NCBI RefSeq assembly: GCF_009687845.1
Contig: NZ_BLAD01000042.1
Location: 146,010 to 210,009 of the forward strand
DNA from: Acrocarpospora corrugata
Lineage (GTDB): Bacteria; Actinomycetota; Actinomycetes; Streptosporangiales; Streptosporangiaceae
Reading direction: 5' to 3'
DNA: 64,000 bases
In this document: positions 17,521 through 27,107 of the stretch, in pieces
Layout of the letters: each line of letters opens with the position of its first letter
Position numbering within the stretch: position 1 is the first letter of the stretch
The notes under the pieces: model-generated
Seen by the model: only the letters and a program-made list of their open reading frames with translations
Told to the model about the DNA's origin: nothing
Databases searched by the model: none
Translations under genes and position numbers: made by a program

Positions 17521-18183
17521 TTAGCGGACCTGGCGCACCCCCGGCGAGACGATCACCCGGTGCAGCAGCGCGAAGCCGAACTGCACGGCCAGCGCCAGCA
17601 GCACGACGAGCACCGCTCCCCCGAAAACACTGGGGTAGTCCTTGGTGGCCAGACCGTCGATGATGTAGCGGCCGAGCCCGCCGAGACCCACGTACGCGGC
17701 GACGGTGGCCGTGGCCACCACCTGGATCGCGGCCAGCCGCAGCCCCAGCAGGATCAGCGGCAGCGCGACCGGCACCAGCGCCCGGAACAGCACCTGCGGC
17801 CCGCGCAGGCCCATCCCGTATGCGGCGTCCCGCAGATCGGCGTCCACGCCCCGGATGCCCTCGTAGGTGTTGACCAGGATCGGCGGGATCGCCAGCGCCA
17901 CCAGCGGGATCAGCACCGGCCAGATGGTGCCCACCCCGATCAGCAGCACGACCAGCACCAGCAGGCCCAGCGTCGGCAGCGCGCGGGCCGCGTTGGCGGA
18001 CAGCACCACGATCACGCCGCCCCGCCCGGTGTGCCCGATCAGCAGCCCCAGCGGCAGCGCGATCAGGGCCGCGATCGCGAAGGCCAGCACCGAGAACTCG
18101 ACGTGCTGGAGCAGCCGGACGGGGATGCCGTCAGAACCCGACCAGTTGTCCGGGTTACCGAAGAAGTCGATCAGCCAGTTCAC
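17521..18183 (-). CDS. Osmoprotectant ABC importer, permease 2
   Basis: This roughly 220-residue inner-membrane protein has five or six hydrophobic helices and the BPD_transp_1 EAA-type loop (RDAAYGMGLRGPQVLFRALVP). I prefer the GTG at 18183 because it gives a GTGA overlap with the stop of the upstream permease; an in-frame start further up at 18207 is possible but would overlap more. It pairs with the other permease to form the OpuB/OpuC-type transmembrane channel. Confidence 0.9.
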   Translation of the reverse strand: MNWLIDFFGNPDNWSGSDGIPVRLLQHVEFSVLAFAIAALIALPLGLLIGHTGRGGVIVVLSANAARALPTLGLLVLVVLLIGVGTIWPVLIPLVALAIPPILVNTYEGIRGVDADLRDAAYGMGLRGPQVLFRALVPVALPLILLGLRLAAIQVVATATVAAYVGLGGLGRYIIDGLATKDYPSVFGGAVLVVLLALAVQFGFALLHRVIVSPGVRQVR

Positions 18184-18851
18184 GCCGACCTCCGGGCCCG
18201 CGACCACGGCGTCAGCAGCCGTTGCAGCGCGATCAGCACCAGGTCGGCGCCGACGGCCAGCAGCACGATCAGGGCGATGCCCACGATGATCGGCGTGTAG
18301 AACTGCCGCTGCCAGCCGTCGGTGAAGAGCGCGCCCAGGCCGCCCTGGCCGATCAGCGCGCCCACGCTGACCAGGCTGATGCTGGCCACCGTGGCCACCC
18401 GGACCCCGGCCAGCACCACCGGCGTGGCGATCGGCAGCTCCACCTGCAGCAGCCGCCGCAGCGGCCGGAAGCCCATCGCGACCGCCGACTGCCGGACGTG
18501 GTCGGGCACCGAGGTCATCCCGTCCACCACGGCCGGGATCAGCACGGCCAGCGAGAACAGGGTGAGCGGGATGATCACCGTGGTCTGGGTGAGCCCGGTG
18601 ACCGAGAGCAGGATGGAGAACAGGGCCAGCGACGGCATCGCGTAGACGATGTTCATCACGGCGGTGGCGGGCTGGTAGAGCAGCCGCCAGCGGGCGCAGG
18701 CCAGGCCGATCGGCAGCGCCAGCAGCAGCCCGAACAGGACCGGCGCGAACGCCATCACGACGTGGTTCTCCAGCAGCGTCCTGATCGCCAGCGGGCTGCC
18801 GTTGTCCCAGTTCCTGGCGATCCAGTCCCAGCGGACCAGCGGCTCATCCAC
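18180..18851 (-). CDS. Osmoprotectant ABC importer, permease 1
   Basis: This 223-residue membrane protein has an EAA-type loop (RQSAVAMGFRPLRRLLQVELP) and hydrophobic helices throughout; it is homologous to permease 2. Its GTG start at 18851 overlaps the ATPase stop by 8 nt and its TGA overlaps the next GTG, so the operon is translationally coupled. Two non-identical permeases plus a CBS-bearing ATPase are typical of the OpuC/Osm class. Confidence 0.9.
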   Translation of the reverse strand: MDEPLVRWDWIARNWDNGSPLAIRTLLENHVVMAFAPVLFGLLLALPIGLACARWRLLYQPATAVMNIVYAMPSLALFSILLSVTGLTQTTVIIPLTLFSLAVLIPAVVDGMTSVPDHVRQSAVAMGFRPLRRLLQVELPIATPVVLAGVRVATVASISLVSVGALIGQGGLGALFTDGWQRQFYTPIIVGIALIVLLAVGADLVLIALQRLLTPWSRARRSA

Positions 18852-19851
18852 GCGCGACCCCCGACACGGCGGCGTCCAGCGCGTCCCGGCCGAGCACGCC
18901 GAGCACGCCGCCGTCGCCGTCCACCGCGACCGCCAGGCCGTTGGCCGACAGCAGCGACGCGTCCAGCGCGGCCCGCAGCGAGTCCGTCGCCGGGTTGAAG
19001 CTCCCGTACGGCCGCAGCCCGCCGTCCAGCTTCCACCCCACCGGCTTGCCCTCCGCGAGCACCAGTTCCGGCGGCGGCGGGCTCAGCGGCACGTCCGCGG
19101 CCGGGATGAACGACAGCCGGCGGATGCCCCGGTCCCGGCCGAGGAACCCGCGGACGAAGTCGTCGGCGGGCTCGCTCAGCAGCGTGGCCGGGTCGCTGAT
19201 CTGGGCCAGGTGCCCGCCCACCCGGAACACCGCGACGGTGTCCCCCAGCTTGACGGCCTCGTCGATGTCGTGGGTGACGAACACGATCGTCTTGTGCAGT
19301 TCGGACTGGAGCCGGAGCAGCTCCTCCTGGAGGCTGGCCCGGACCACCGGGTCGACCGCGCTGAACGGCTCGTCCATCAGCAGCACCGGCGGATCGGCGG
19401 CCAGCGCCCTGGCCACCCCCACCCGCTGCTGCTGCCCGCCGGACAGCTGGAACGGATACCGCCTGGCCAGCTTCGGGTCCAGCCCGACCCGCTCCAGCAG
19501 CTCCATGGCCCGCGCGCGGGCCTTCTTCCGGTCCCAGCCCAGCAGGTACGGCACGGTGGCGATGTTGTCCACGATCCGCCGGTGCGGGAACAGGCCGGCC
19601 TGCTGGATGACGTAGCCGATGCCGCGCCGGAGGGTGGCCGGCTCGATCGCCTTGACGTCCTGGCCGTCCAGCAGGATGCGGCCGGCGGTGGCGTCGATCA
19701 TCCGGTTGATCATGCGCAGCGAGGTCGTCTTGCCACAGCCGGAGGGCCCGACGAAGACGGTGATCGTCCCGCTGGCCGCCTCCAGGCTGAGGTTGTCCAC
19801 CGCCACGGTCCCGTCCGCGTAGCGTTTGGTGACGCCATCAAATGTGATCAC
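18844..19851 (-). CDS. Osmoprotectant ABC importer, ATP-binding subunit with CBS domains
   Basis: This 335-residue ATPase has Walker A GPSGCGKTT (about 37-45), Q-loop YVIQQ, signature LSGGQQQR, Walker B LLMDEP and the switch His in FVTHD. After residue 240 it carries a CBS-type region, which in OpuA/OpuC ATPases senses ionic strength or nucleotides and gates transport. It is the first gene of the operon. The 218 nt upstream to the sigma-like gene is AT-rich (around 19920-20000) and should contain divergent promoters. Confidence 0.9.
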   Translation of the reverse strand: MITFDGVTKRYADGTVAVDNLSLEAASGTITVFVGPSGCGKTTSLRMINRMIDATAGRILLDGQDVKAIEPATLRRGIGYVIQQAGLFPHRRIVDNIATVPYLLGWDRKKARARAMELLERVGLDPKLARRYPFQLSGGQQQRVGVARALAADPPVLLMDEPFSAVDPVVRASLQEELLRLQSELHKTIVFVTHDIDEAVKLGDTVAVFRVGGHLAQISDPATLLSEPADDFVRGFLGRDRGIRRLSFIPAADVPLSPPPPELVLAEGKPVGWKLDGGLRPYGSFNPATDSLRAALDASLLSANGLAVAVDGDGGVLGVLGRDALDAAVSGVARG

Positions 19852-20069
19852 TCGTGACCTCGTCCCGGCAGTTGATCTCAGTGAGCCAGCCTACGAGGAG
19901 GCTGTCAGTTCTGTCGCCCAGGGCATCCGAATTGGAACTTTCGAAATGATCTATCGATAACCCGCCTCAAATATCCAATCAAAAAGACCGCTATATAGTG
20001 CGCCGAAGGTCCCCCGCTTGGCATGATTGCTCCTACGATCCCTCCACAGGAACCCCAGAGGTACCGGCC

Positions 20070-21527
20070 GTGACACAACCGCTCACCGGTCATCGCTCGC
20101 GGAGCGATCTGATCGCCGAGCTCTACGAGCGTCACGCCGCCGGGCTGTTCGCGTACTGTCACGATCAGCTCGGTGAGACCGCCTCCGCCGCCGACGCCCT
20201 GGTGTCCGTGCTCACCAGCGTTCCCGGCAGCGAGCCGCAGCGTGCCGCTCTGTACGCGCTCGCCCGCCGCGAGATCTACCGTCGCGACGTCAGCTACGCC
20301 CTGCCCGCCGTCGACTCGGTGGCCGACCCGGCGACCGCGCTGATCGAGCGCGTGTTCCGGGACATCCGGCCACACCAGCGCGAAGTGCTCCTGCTGTCCG
20401 CCGTCTGCGGGCTGAGCGTCAACGAACTCTCCTGGGTGCTCGACGTGGCCGTCGACACCGCCACCGAACTGACCAGCAGCGCGCGTAACCGGTTCGCCCA
20501 GACGCTGGCGACCGCGGTGCACGCCGCCGGTGAGGCCCCGTTCGTCCCTGCGGACGTGGCCGAGATCTACGACGCCATCGGCGTCGCCCCGATCGAGGAC
20601 GTGCTCGCGCGGCTGCCGTGGCGGCAGCCCGCCCACGGTGTACGCCAGCGCGTGCTGTCCGCGCTCCCTTTTGAGGAGCCGACGGCGGCCAAACCCCCGG
20701 GGTTGATCACCAAGAAGTTATGGCCGACCACACCGGTGTGGCCGCTGCCGCTGAAGGACCCGGACCAGGTCAGCAACGCGTGCGTGGTGCAGTCCGAAGG
20801 ACTGGCCGCACCGGCGGAGACCAAGACGGCGGAGACCAAGCCGCCGGGGCGGCGTCGGCATGAGGCGCTGACCGAGCCGATGCCGCGGATTCGCGGGTCG
20901 ATCATGCGGGTGCTTTCGGACACCAAGCCGAGGCGCAGGCGTGCGCTCGGCGCTCCCGTCGCGCCGGCCCGGCCGGTCGACCAGGTGGAGGCGCTGGTCG
21001 AGGAGGGCCTGGCGACCTTCGGCAAGATGGAGTCGTTCGACGCCTTCACGCCGGCCGAGACCGAGGAACCGGCGACGCCGGAGCCCGAGGTCACCCCGGA
21101 GGCCACCGACAAGGCCGTCGAAGCCGACGAGGCTGTCGAAATCGCAGAGGTCGGCGAAGCCACCAAGGCCGAGACGATCGAGAAGGTCGAAACCCTCGCC
21201 GCCCTCGGCACCCCCGAGGTCGAGCGGGACGAACTCGTGCTCACCGAGCCGGTCAGGCTCGAGGCCACCCTTCCGGTGCGGGACGACGACGACTTCCCCG
21301 CCGGCACGACGACGGTCGACCAGACGCCGAGCGCGCTCGCGCGGGCCGTCCAGACCGGGGACATCACGCCGCCCGAGCGGCGCAGGCGGGTGCGCAAGCG
21401 CAAGCAGCGGCCGGTCAAGACGGGAGACAGGCACTACGACTGGCTCTGGGAGCTGGTCGGGTTCATCATCTGCCTGGCGATCGCGCTGCTGGTCTTCTTC
21501 TCGGTGCCGACGCTGGTGACGCCCTAA
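20070..21527 (+). CDS. Sigma-70-like protein with acidic linker and C-terminal membrane helix
   Basis: This 485-residue protein starts at GTG 20070 (AGAGG upstream). The first 150 residues resemble an ECF sigma factor: a region-2-like part (SDLIAELYERHAAGLFAYCH) and a region-4 helix-turn-helix (PHQREVLLLSAVCGLSVNEL then VDTATELTSSARNRF). A long Glu/Pro/Ala/Thr-rich, likely disordered segment follows (about 200-430), then a basic patch (RRRRVRKRKQRPVKTG) and one membrane helix (about 463-482). A DNA-binding domain tethered to the membrane suggests a signal-responsive regulator. No anti-sigma gene is adjacent. Confidence 0.6.
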   Translation: MTQPLTGHRSRSDLIAELYERHAAGLFAYCHDQLGETASAADALVSVLTSVPGSEPQRAALYALARREIYRRDVSYALPAVDSVADPATALIERVFRDIRPHQREVLLLSAVCGLSVNELSWVLDVAVDTATELTSSARNRFAQTLATAVHAAGEAPFVPADVAEIYDAIGVAPIEDVLARLPWRQPAHGVRQRVLSALPFEEPTAAKPPGLITKKLWPTTPVWPLPLKDPDQVSNACVVQSEGLAAPAETKTAETKPPGRRRHEALTEPMPRIRGSIMRVLSDTKPRRRRALGAPVAPARPVDQVEALVEEGLATFGKMESFDAFTPAETEEPATPEPEVTPEATDKAVEADEAVEIAEVGEATKAETIEKVETLAALGTPEVERDELVLTEPVRLEATLPVRDDDDFPAGTTTVDQTPSALARAVQTGDITPPERRRRVRKRKQRPVKTGDRHYDWLWELVGFIICLAIALLVFFSVPTLVTP

Positions 21528-21533
21528 CCCCTG

Positions 21534-22694
21534 CTAACCCCTGCTCAGGATCAGGCCGCTGGTCGGGACTCCGGTCCCGGCCGTGACCAGCACGTTCTCG
21601 ACGTCGCTGACCTGGTTCACCGAGGTGCCCCGGATCTGGCGCACGCCTTCGGCGATGCCGTTCATGCCGTGGATGTAGGCCTCGCCGAGCTGCCCGCCGT
21701 GCGGGTTGACGGGCAGGTGGCCGTCGATCTCGATGCCGCCGTCGCGGATGAAATCCTTGGCCTCGCCGCGCGCGCAGAACCCCAGTTCTTCCAGCTGAGT
21801 CAGGACGAATGGGGTGAAGTGATCATAAAGAATGGCGGCCTGGATATCCGCCGCGCTAAGGCCCGAGATTTGCCACAATTTCCGGCCGACGACGCCCATC
21901 TCGGCCAGGCCGGTCATGTCATCGCGGTAGTAGCTGGTCATCATCATCTGCCCCGCGCCCGCGCCCTGCGCCGCCGCCGTGATCATCGCCGGGGTCCGCC
22001 TGAGGTCGCGGGCCCGCTCCGCCGAGGTCACGACCAGGGCCACCGCGCCGTCGCTCTCCTGGCAGCAGTCCAGCAGGTGTAGCGGCTCCACGATCCACTT
22101 CGACGCCTGGTGATCGTCCAGCGTGATCGGCCGCTGGTAGAACCAGGCCGCCGGATTGCTCGCGGCATGCCGCCGCATCGCCACGGCCACCCGCCCGAAG
22201 TCCTCGGATTTAGCGCCATATTCGTGCATATAGCGCTGCGCGAACATGGCCACCCACGCCGCCGGCGTCATCAGCCCGTACGGCACATGCCAGCTCATCT
22301 CCAGCCCCTGCGACGAGGGCTCCCCGCTGAGCCGCGCGTCCGGCTGCCCGAACCTGCGCCCGGAACGTTCGTTGAACGCCCGGTAGCACACGACCACCTC
22401 CGCCGCGCCCGTGGCCACCGCCATCGCGGCGTGCGCGACCGTGCCACAGGCCGCGCCGCCGCCGTAGTGCACCCGGGAGAAATAGGTCAGGTCGCCGATG
22501 CCGACCTCGCGGGCGAGGGCGATCTCCTGGTTGCTGTCCTGGGTGTAGGTGACCAGCCCGTCCACGTCCGCGGGGGCGAGCCCGGCGTCGTCGAGGGCGG
22601 CGAAGACCGCTTCCGCGGCCAGTTGCAGTTCGGACCTGCCGGAGTTCTTGGAGAACTCGGTGGCGCCGATGCCGGCGAGAGCCGTACCGGTCAA
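21534..22694 (-). CDS. ltp2: Thiolase-like retro-aldolase, Ltp2 type
   Basis: This 386-residue protein has the non-specific lipid-transfer/thiolase fold (HYGGGAACGTVAHAAMAVAT; NPHGGQLGEAYIHGMNGIAE). In mycobacteria and Thermomonospora, Ltp2 works with the DUF35 domain of ChsH2 to cleave the 17-hydroxy-3-oxo-4-pregnene-20-carboxyl-CoA side chain, releasing propionyl-CoA and a 17-keto steroid. The length equals mycobacterial Ltp2 and the gene order chsE1-chsE2-chsH2-chsH1-ltp2 is identical, which is the main support. Other thiolase-like proteins are similar, so substrate is inferred. It is last in the operon and convergent with the sigma-like gene. Confidence 0.85.
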   Translation of the reverse strand: MTGTALAGIGATEFSKNSGRSELQLAAEAVFAALDDAGLAPADVDGLVTYTQDSNQEIALAREVGIGDLTYFSRVHYGGGAACGTVAHAAMAVATGAAEVVVCYRAFNERSGRRFGQPDARLSGEPSSQGLEMSWHVPYGLMTPAAWVAMFAQRYMHEYGAKSEDFGRVAVAMRRHAASNPAAWFYQRPITLDDHQASKWIVEPLHLLDCCQESDGAVALVVTSAERARDLRRTPAMITAAAQGAGAGQMMMTSYYRDDMTGLAEMGVVGRKLWQISGLSAADIQAAILYDHFTPFVLTQLEELGFCARGEAKDFIRDGGIEIDGHLPVNPHGGQLGEAYIHGMNGIAEGVRQIRGTSVNQVSDVENVLVTAGTGVPTSGLILSRG

Positions 22695-22709
22695 TGGAGG
22701 ACCTCTCGT

Positions 22710-23102
22710 TCAGAGGGAGAAGCGAACACTACCGGTGGCATGGGCGCCGAGCGAGACTGCGCCACGCACGTCGACCAGGCAGGTGTCGCCGTCGCGTTCG
22801 GCCACCGTGCCGCTGAAGGTGAGAGTGTCGCCCGCGTACGCCGGGACGCCGAGTTTGACGTTGATTCCCCTGATCAGAGCTTCCGGCCCGGCCCAGTCGG
22901 TGACGAAACGCTCGACCAGCCCCATCGTGGTCAGGATGTTGAGGAAGATCTCCCTGGAGCCCTGGGCGCGGGCCAGCTCGACGTCGTGGTGGACCGGGGT
23001 GAAGTCGCGGGTGGCCAGCGCGGTCGAGATGATGAAGGTCGGGGTGAGCGGGATCACCAGCCCGGGGAGGGCGGTGCCGACGGTCATCTCCAGGGTGCGC
23101 AT
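22710..23102 (-). CDS. chsH1: MaoC-like enoyl-CoA hydratase subunit
   Basis: This 130-residue single hot-dog protein carries the hydratase-2 active site D33-x4-H38 within ATRDFTPVHHD. In the igr pathway ChsH1 is the catalytic partner of ChsH2, hydrating the unsaturated three-carbon steroid side chain. Its ATG at 23102 overlaps the chsH2 stop (TGATG). The size (129 residues in M. tuberculosis, from memory) and position match. Confidence 0.87.
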   Translation of the reverse strand: MRTLEMTVGTALPGLVIPLTPTFIISTALATRDFTPVHHDVELARAQGSREIFLNILTTMGLVERFVTDWAGPEALIRGINVKLGVPAYAGDTLTFSGTVAERDGDTCLVDVRGAVSLGAHATGSVRFSL

Positions 23103-24019
23103 CAGGACTCCCGGTGCTGGACGGGCGTCCACATGGGGAGGGTCAGCTCGTCGTCCATGACGTGGTAGGCGACTCGCACGGGCATGCCGATCTCCACCTC
23201 CGCTGCTGCGCAGTCGACCACGTTCCCCACGATACGTACCCCTTCCGGCAGTTCCACCACAGCGACCACGAAGGGCGTTTCGCGGCCAGGAACCGGCGGG
23301 TTGTGGTGCACCACGTAGCTGTAGACCACGCCGGTCCCGGCCGCCACCGCGTACGTGCGCTCGGTGGAGCGGCACGACGGGCAGAGGGGTCCCGGCGGAT
23401 GCCGCAGTTCACCGCAATCGCCGCACTTCTGGATCCGGAGCTCTCCGCTTCTGGCACCCTCCCAGAAGAAGGCCGTGTCCCTGTTCTGGGCCGGGCGCAG
23501 GGGGTACGGCTTCCGCTCCTCGGAGGGGGATCTTTTCTCCCGGGGGCGGAACTTCAGCAACCTGAAGATCATTTCTGCGACCGGTTCGTCCTGTGCGTAC
23601 CAGGTGACGTTCCAAGTCACGAAATATCCGTCGCCGAGGGCGGTTTTCTTGGGTCCGGCCAGGTCGGTCAGCCGGGTGGCGGAGGTGAGCTCGTCGCCGG
23701 GGACGACGTGGCGGTGGTAGGTGTGCTCGCAGTTGGTGGCGACAACGCCGGTGTATCCGGCCTCGGTGAGGGCGTCCAGCAGGTCGTCGAGCGGGACCCT
23801 GATCCGGCGGGCGGACGCGCGGTCCAGGCCGTACATGCTCCAGACCTGGATCATGGCGGGCGGGGCGATCGCGTCCTGGCCCCGGTAGCGCGGGTTGGCG
23901 TCGCCGATCGCCTCGGTCCAGTGGCGGATCATCGTCTGGTCGACCGGGCTGGCCGCGGGGAGCCGGGGGCCCTCGCCTTCGGCGGCGACCTTGGCGGCGA
24001 GCGCGTGCAGGTCGGTCAT
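23102..24019 (-). CDS. chsH2: MaoC-like/DUF35 fusion hydratase subunit
   Basis: This 305-residue protein has an N-terminal FAS1-type hot-dog domain (about 1-165, without the D-x4-H pair) and a C-terminal DUF35 domain. The DUF35 part starts with a rubredoxin-like zinc ribbon, CGDC at about 194 and CPSC at about 208, then an OB fold. The hot-dog half pairs with ChsH1 and the DUF35 half with Ltp2, so one protein couples hydration to carbon-carbon cleavage. It overlaps chsE2 by 4 nt (ATGA). Confidence 0.88.
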   Translation of the reverse strand: MTDLHALAAKVAAEGEGPRLPAASPVDQTMIRHWTEAIGDANPRYRGQDAIAPPAMIQVWSMYGLDRASARRIRVPLDDLLDALTEAGYTGVVATNCEHTYHRHVVPGDELTSATRLTDLAGPKKTALGDGYFVTWNVTWYAQDEPVAEMIFRLLKFRPREKRSPSEERKPYPLRPAQNRDTAFFWEGARSGELRIQKCGDCGELRHPPGPLCPSCRSTERTYAVAAGTGVVYSYVVHHNPPVPGRETPFVVAVVELPEGVRIVGNVVDCAAAEVEIGMPVRVAYHVMDDELTLPMWTPVQHRES

Positions 24020-25170
24020 CGGGGTGGCCTCGGCAGGCCGAGACCGAGCATGGCGATCAGTTCGCGCTGCACCTCGTTGACGCCACCGCCGAAGGTGAGC
24101 ACGATCCCGCCCTTGACGCCGCGGTCCACCCGGTCGATCAGGTCGCGGGTCTCCTCGTCGGCGGGGTCGCCGAACCTGGCCAGGGCCTCGCCGACGATCC
24201 GGCCGACGTCCTGCATGCGCTCGGAGCCGTAGATCTTGGTGGCGGAGGCGTCGGGGGCGCCCAGCCAGCCGAGGTCCATATTGGCGGCGACCTGCCAGTT
24301 GAGCAGCTCGTTAGTCCGGAAATATGCGTATATATGGGCCAGAGCCCGGCGGACGGCCGGCTGTTCGATCGTCCCGGTGTTCCGGGCCCAGCGCTCGAAC
24401 CTGAGGTACGTGTGCGCGATGTTGCCGGCCGGACCCAGCGTCACCCGCTCGTGGTTGAGCTGGTTGACGATCAGGTCCCAGCCCTTGTTCTCCTCGCCGA
24501 CCACCATGCCGACCGGCACCCGGACGTCGGAATAGTAAGTCGCGTTGGTGTGGTGGCGGCCGTCCATCGTGACGATCGGCGTCCAGGAGAACCCGGGGTC
24601 GTCGGTGGCGGCGATCATCATGGTGATGCCCCGGTGCTTCTTGGCGTCCGGATCGGTACGGACGGCCAGCCAGATGTACTGCGCGTAGTGCGCGCCCGAG
24701 GTGAAGACCTTCTGCCCGTTGACGAGGTAGTGGTCGCCGTCCAGGACCGCCGTGGTGCGCAGCGACGCCAGGTCGGTGCCCGCGCCCGGTTCGCTGTAGC
24801 CGATGGCGAAATGGCAGTCCCCGGCAAGGATCCGGGGCAGGAAGAACTCCTTCTGCCCGGGCGTACCGTACTGCATCAGGGTCGGGCCGACCGTCTGCAG
24901 GGTGATGATCGGGTACGGGACCTCGGCGCGGGCGATCTCGTTGGCGAAGATCTGCTGTTCCAGCGGGCCGTAGCCGCGGCCGCCGTACTCGGCCGGCCAG
25001 CCCATGCCGAGCATGCCGTCCCGGCCGAGCCGCCGGCAGTGCTCCATGTACGCCTTGCCGAAGGGGTCCTCGGCGATGTTGCGGCGGTCCTCGGCGGTCA
25101 GGCAGGCGCTGAAGTAGTCGCGCAGTTCGTCGCGGAGGGCCTGCTGCTGGGCGGTGAGTTCGATGAACAT
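24016..25170 (-). CDS. chsE2: Acyl-CoA dehydrogenase subunit (FadE29/ChsE2 type)
   Basis: This 384-residue flavoprotein carries acyl-CoA dehydrogenase motifs: IGYSEPGAGTDLASLRT (substrate and FAD region), GQKVFTSGAHYAQYIWLAVR and a C-terminal Gly-rich FGGGVNEVQRELIA. In the igr system FadE28 and FadE29 form a heterotetramer that dehydrogenates the three-carbon steroid side chain. The start ATG 25170 overlaps the chsE1 stop (TGATG). Length and order match FadE29. Confidence 0.87.
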   Translation of the reverse strand: MFIELTAQQQALRDELRDYFSACLTAEDRRNIAEDPFGKAYMEHCRRLGRDGMLGMGWPAEYGGRGYGPLEQQIFANEIARAEVPYPIITLQTVGPTLMQYGTPGQKEFFLPRILAGDCHFAIGYSEPGAGTDLASLRTTAVLDGDHYLVNGQKVFTSGAHYAQYIWLAVRTDPDAKKHRGITMMIAATDDPGFSWTPIVTMDGRHHTNATYYSDVRVPVGMVVGEENKGWDLIVNQLNHERVTLGPAGNIAHTYLRFERWARNTGTIEQPAVRRALAHIYAYFRTNELLNWQVAANMDLGWLGAPDASATKIYGSERMQDVGRIVGEALARFGDPADEETRDLIDRVDRGVKGGIVLTFGGGVNEVQRELIAMLGLGLPRPPR

Positions 25171-26231
25171 CAGACCAGGGCTCCGATCAGGTTCAGTTGG
25201 GCCTCCGCGCCGCCGATCAGGTGGGCGGCGTGTTTGCCCCAGGCGAAGTAGCGGTGCAGCGGGTAGGACACGTCGAGGCCGATGCCGCCGTGCAGGTGCT
25301 GGCAGGTGTAGAGGGCGCGGAGCGCCGAGTCCGCCGTGTGCAGGGCGGCGATCGCGAGATCCTCCTCGGCGGGCAGGCCCTGGGCGAGCCGCCACGCGCC
25401 GGACCAGACGGCGACGTCGAGGACTCGGCCGGCGATGTAGACGTCGGCGATCTGGACCGTGACCGCCTGGAATTCGGCGAGGGCGCGGTCGAACTGGCGG
25501 CGGGTCCTGATGTACTCGGTGGTCAGTTTGAGCGCGCCGGACAGGACGCCCGAGGCGGTGGCGGTGATCGCGGCGAGCGCGTTGAGCCGGAGCGCGTCGT
25601 GCGCCCGGGTGTCCCCGACGGGTTCGCCGGGGGTGTCGTTGAGGGTGATCACCGAGCCGGGCTCGCCGGTGGAGAGCGGGGTGCCGGTGATCTCCACGTC
25701 GGCCGGGTCGACCAGGTAGAGCCGAACGCCGTCGCCCGTATCCGCTGAAACCAGGATTTTTGCGGATTCGCGGGCGTAGGAGATGAGGCTCTTGCGGCCG
25801 GTCAGCCGGTCGCCGGTCGCCGTGGTGCGCGGGCGGTCGTGGAGGTCGGCGCCCGGTTCCCTGAGCGCGTAGGTCAGCACGATCTCGCCCTCGGCGAGCG
25901 GGGCGAGGGCCTCCCGCTGGGCGTCGGTGCCGTGCTGGGCGATGGTCAGACCGGCCACCAGGCTGGCCGCCAGCGGGACCGGCGCGACCCGCGCGCCCGC
26001 CTCGCGCAGGATCACCGCCAGTTCGACCGGGCCGAATCCGGCGCCGCCCGCCGAATCCGGCAGGCAGATGCCCAGCAGCCCGGCTTTGGCCAGGGCCCGC
26101 CAGAGCTCCGCGTCGTACGGGCTGCCGCCCTTCTCGTGGGCCTCCAGCCGGGCGGGGGTGACCTCCCGGGTGAGGAGGTCGGCCGCGAGGGTGCGGATCT
26201 CGGTCTGCGTCTCGTCCAGATTGAAGTCCAC
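25170..26231 (-). CDS. chsE1: Acyl-CoA dehydrogenase subunit (FadE28/ChsE1 type)
   Basis: This 353-residue acyl-CoA dehydrogenase-like protein is shorter than standard FadE proteins, as FadE28 is. It shows LRTLAADLLTRE-like N-terminal helices, RTRRQFDRALAEFQAVTVQIA and YTCQHLHGGIGLDVSYPLHRY near the C-terminus. It should pair with the following ChsE2. The start is GTG 26231. A KstR-like box lies 62 nt upstream of it, so it is the first gene of a five-gene operon. Confidence 0.87.
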   Translation of the reverse strand: MDFNLDETQTEIRTLAADLLTREVTPARLEAHEKGGSPYDAELWRALAKAGLLGICLPDSAGGAGFGPVELAVILREAGARVAPVPLAASLVAGLTIAQHGTDAQREALAPLAEGEIVLTYALREPGADLHDRPRTTATGDRLTGRKSLISYARESAKILVSADTGDGVRLYLVDPADVEITGTPLSTGEPGSVITLNDTPGEPVGDTRAHDALRLNALAAITATASGVLSGALKLTTEYIRTRRQFDRALAEFQAVTVQIADVYIAGRVLDVAVWSGAWRLAQGLPAEEDLAIAALHTADSALRALYTCQHLHGGIGLDVSYPLHRYFAWGKHAAHLIGGAEAQLNLIGALV

Positions 26232-26292
26232 TAGCGCTCCCGGTTGTGCTGGCTCACAGGCGTCCCGGATTCAGGCCAACCGAGAGGCAAAG

Positions 26293-26306
26293 TAGAACAG
26301 ATTCTA
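26293..26306. promoter_or_regulatory. KstR-like operator upstream of the chsE1 operon
   Basis: TAGAACAGATTCTA forms a palindrome (TAGAA / TTCTA with CAGA between) and matches the KstR consensus TAGAACnnGTTCTA at all but one core base. It lies 62 nt before the chsE1 start. Confidence 0.75.
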
Positions 26307-26424
26307 ATCCGTGTCCAGAGCAAGCGCTGGGTTGCACGGTTGACATGCGGATGAAACGTGAAAGACATGCATGTGCACGGTGGGTTGTGACTGATGAGTA
26401 ACCATCCGGGTGAAATGGAAATCA

Positions 26425-26438
26425 GATAACGTGTTCTC
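26425..26438. promoter_or_regulatory. KstR-like operator abutting the kstR-like start codon
   Basis: GATAACGTGTTCTC keeps the core AACnnGTTCT and ends at the base before ATG 26439. Three outer bases differ from the palindromic consensus. This position would give autorepression. Confidence 0.6.
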
Positions 26439-27107
26439 ATGCGCTCATCGCGTGTCGCCACGGGGGGTCCGGCGGGAGACCTCGGCGTTGATCCCGTGCC
26501 CAGCCAGGCTCCCTCGCCCGCTCTCGGCGTCCGCACCCGCAGTCAGCATCAGCGGCGTAAGCGGATCGTCCAGGCGGCCGGGGCGCTCGCTTCGCGTGGC
26601 GGGGTCGAGGCGATGCAGATGCGTACCGTCGCGGAGCGCGCGGGTGTCGCGCTCGGCACGCTCTATCGCTACTTCCCGTCCAAGATGGATCTCGTCGTGG
26701 CGGTGGTCGGCGAGGAGATCGATCTGCTCGAATCGAGCATCGAGCGGCGTCCGCCGCAGGCGGCGACCCCTGCGGGGCGGGCCGTCGACGTGCTGATGCG
26801 GGCTACCCGGGGGTTGATGCGTGAGCCCGAGCTGGCGGACGCGCTGATCCGGTCGTTGATCATCGCTGAGGTGGACACGCCGTTCGGGGATCGCATGACC
26901 GGGCTGCTGCTGCGGGTCGCGGCCGACGGGCTGACGCCGGAGGACGCCACCGAGGAGCAGTTCGCGCTGGCGGGGTCGCTGTCCAGTGTGTGGGTGCACG
27001 AGTTGCTGGAGATGCTGCGCAGCCGGCGTACCTATGACCAGATCCAGCGGCGGATCGAGATCGCGGCCGGGCGGCTGCTGGCGGACTTCCGGACTACCGG
27101 TCCAAAG

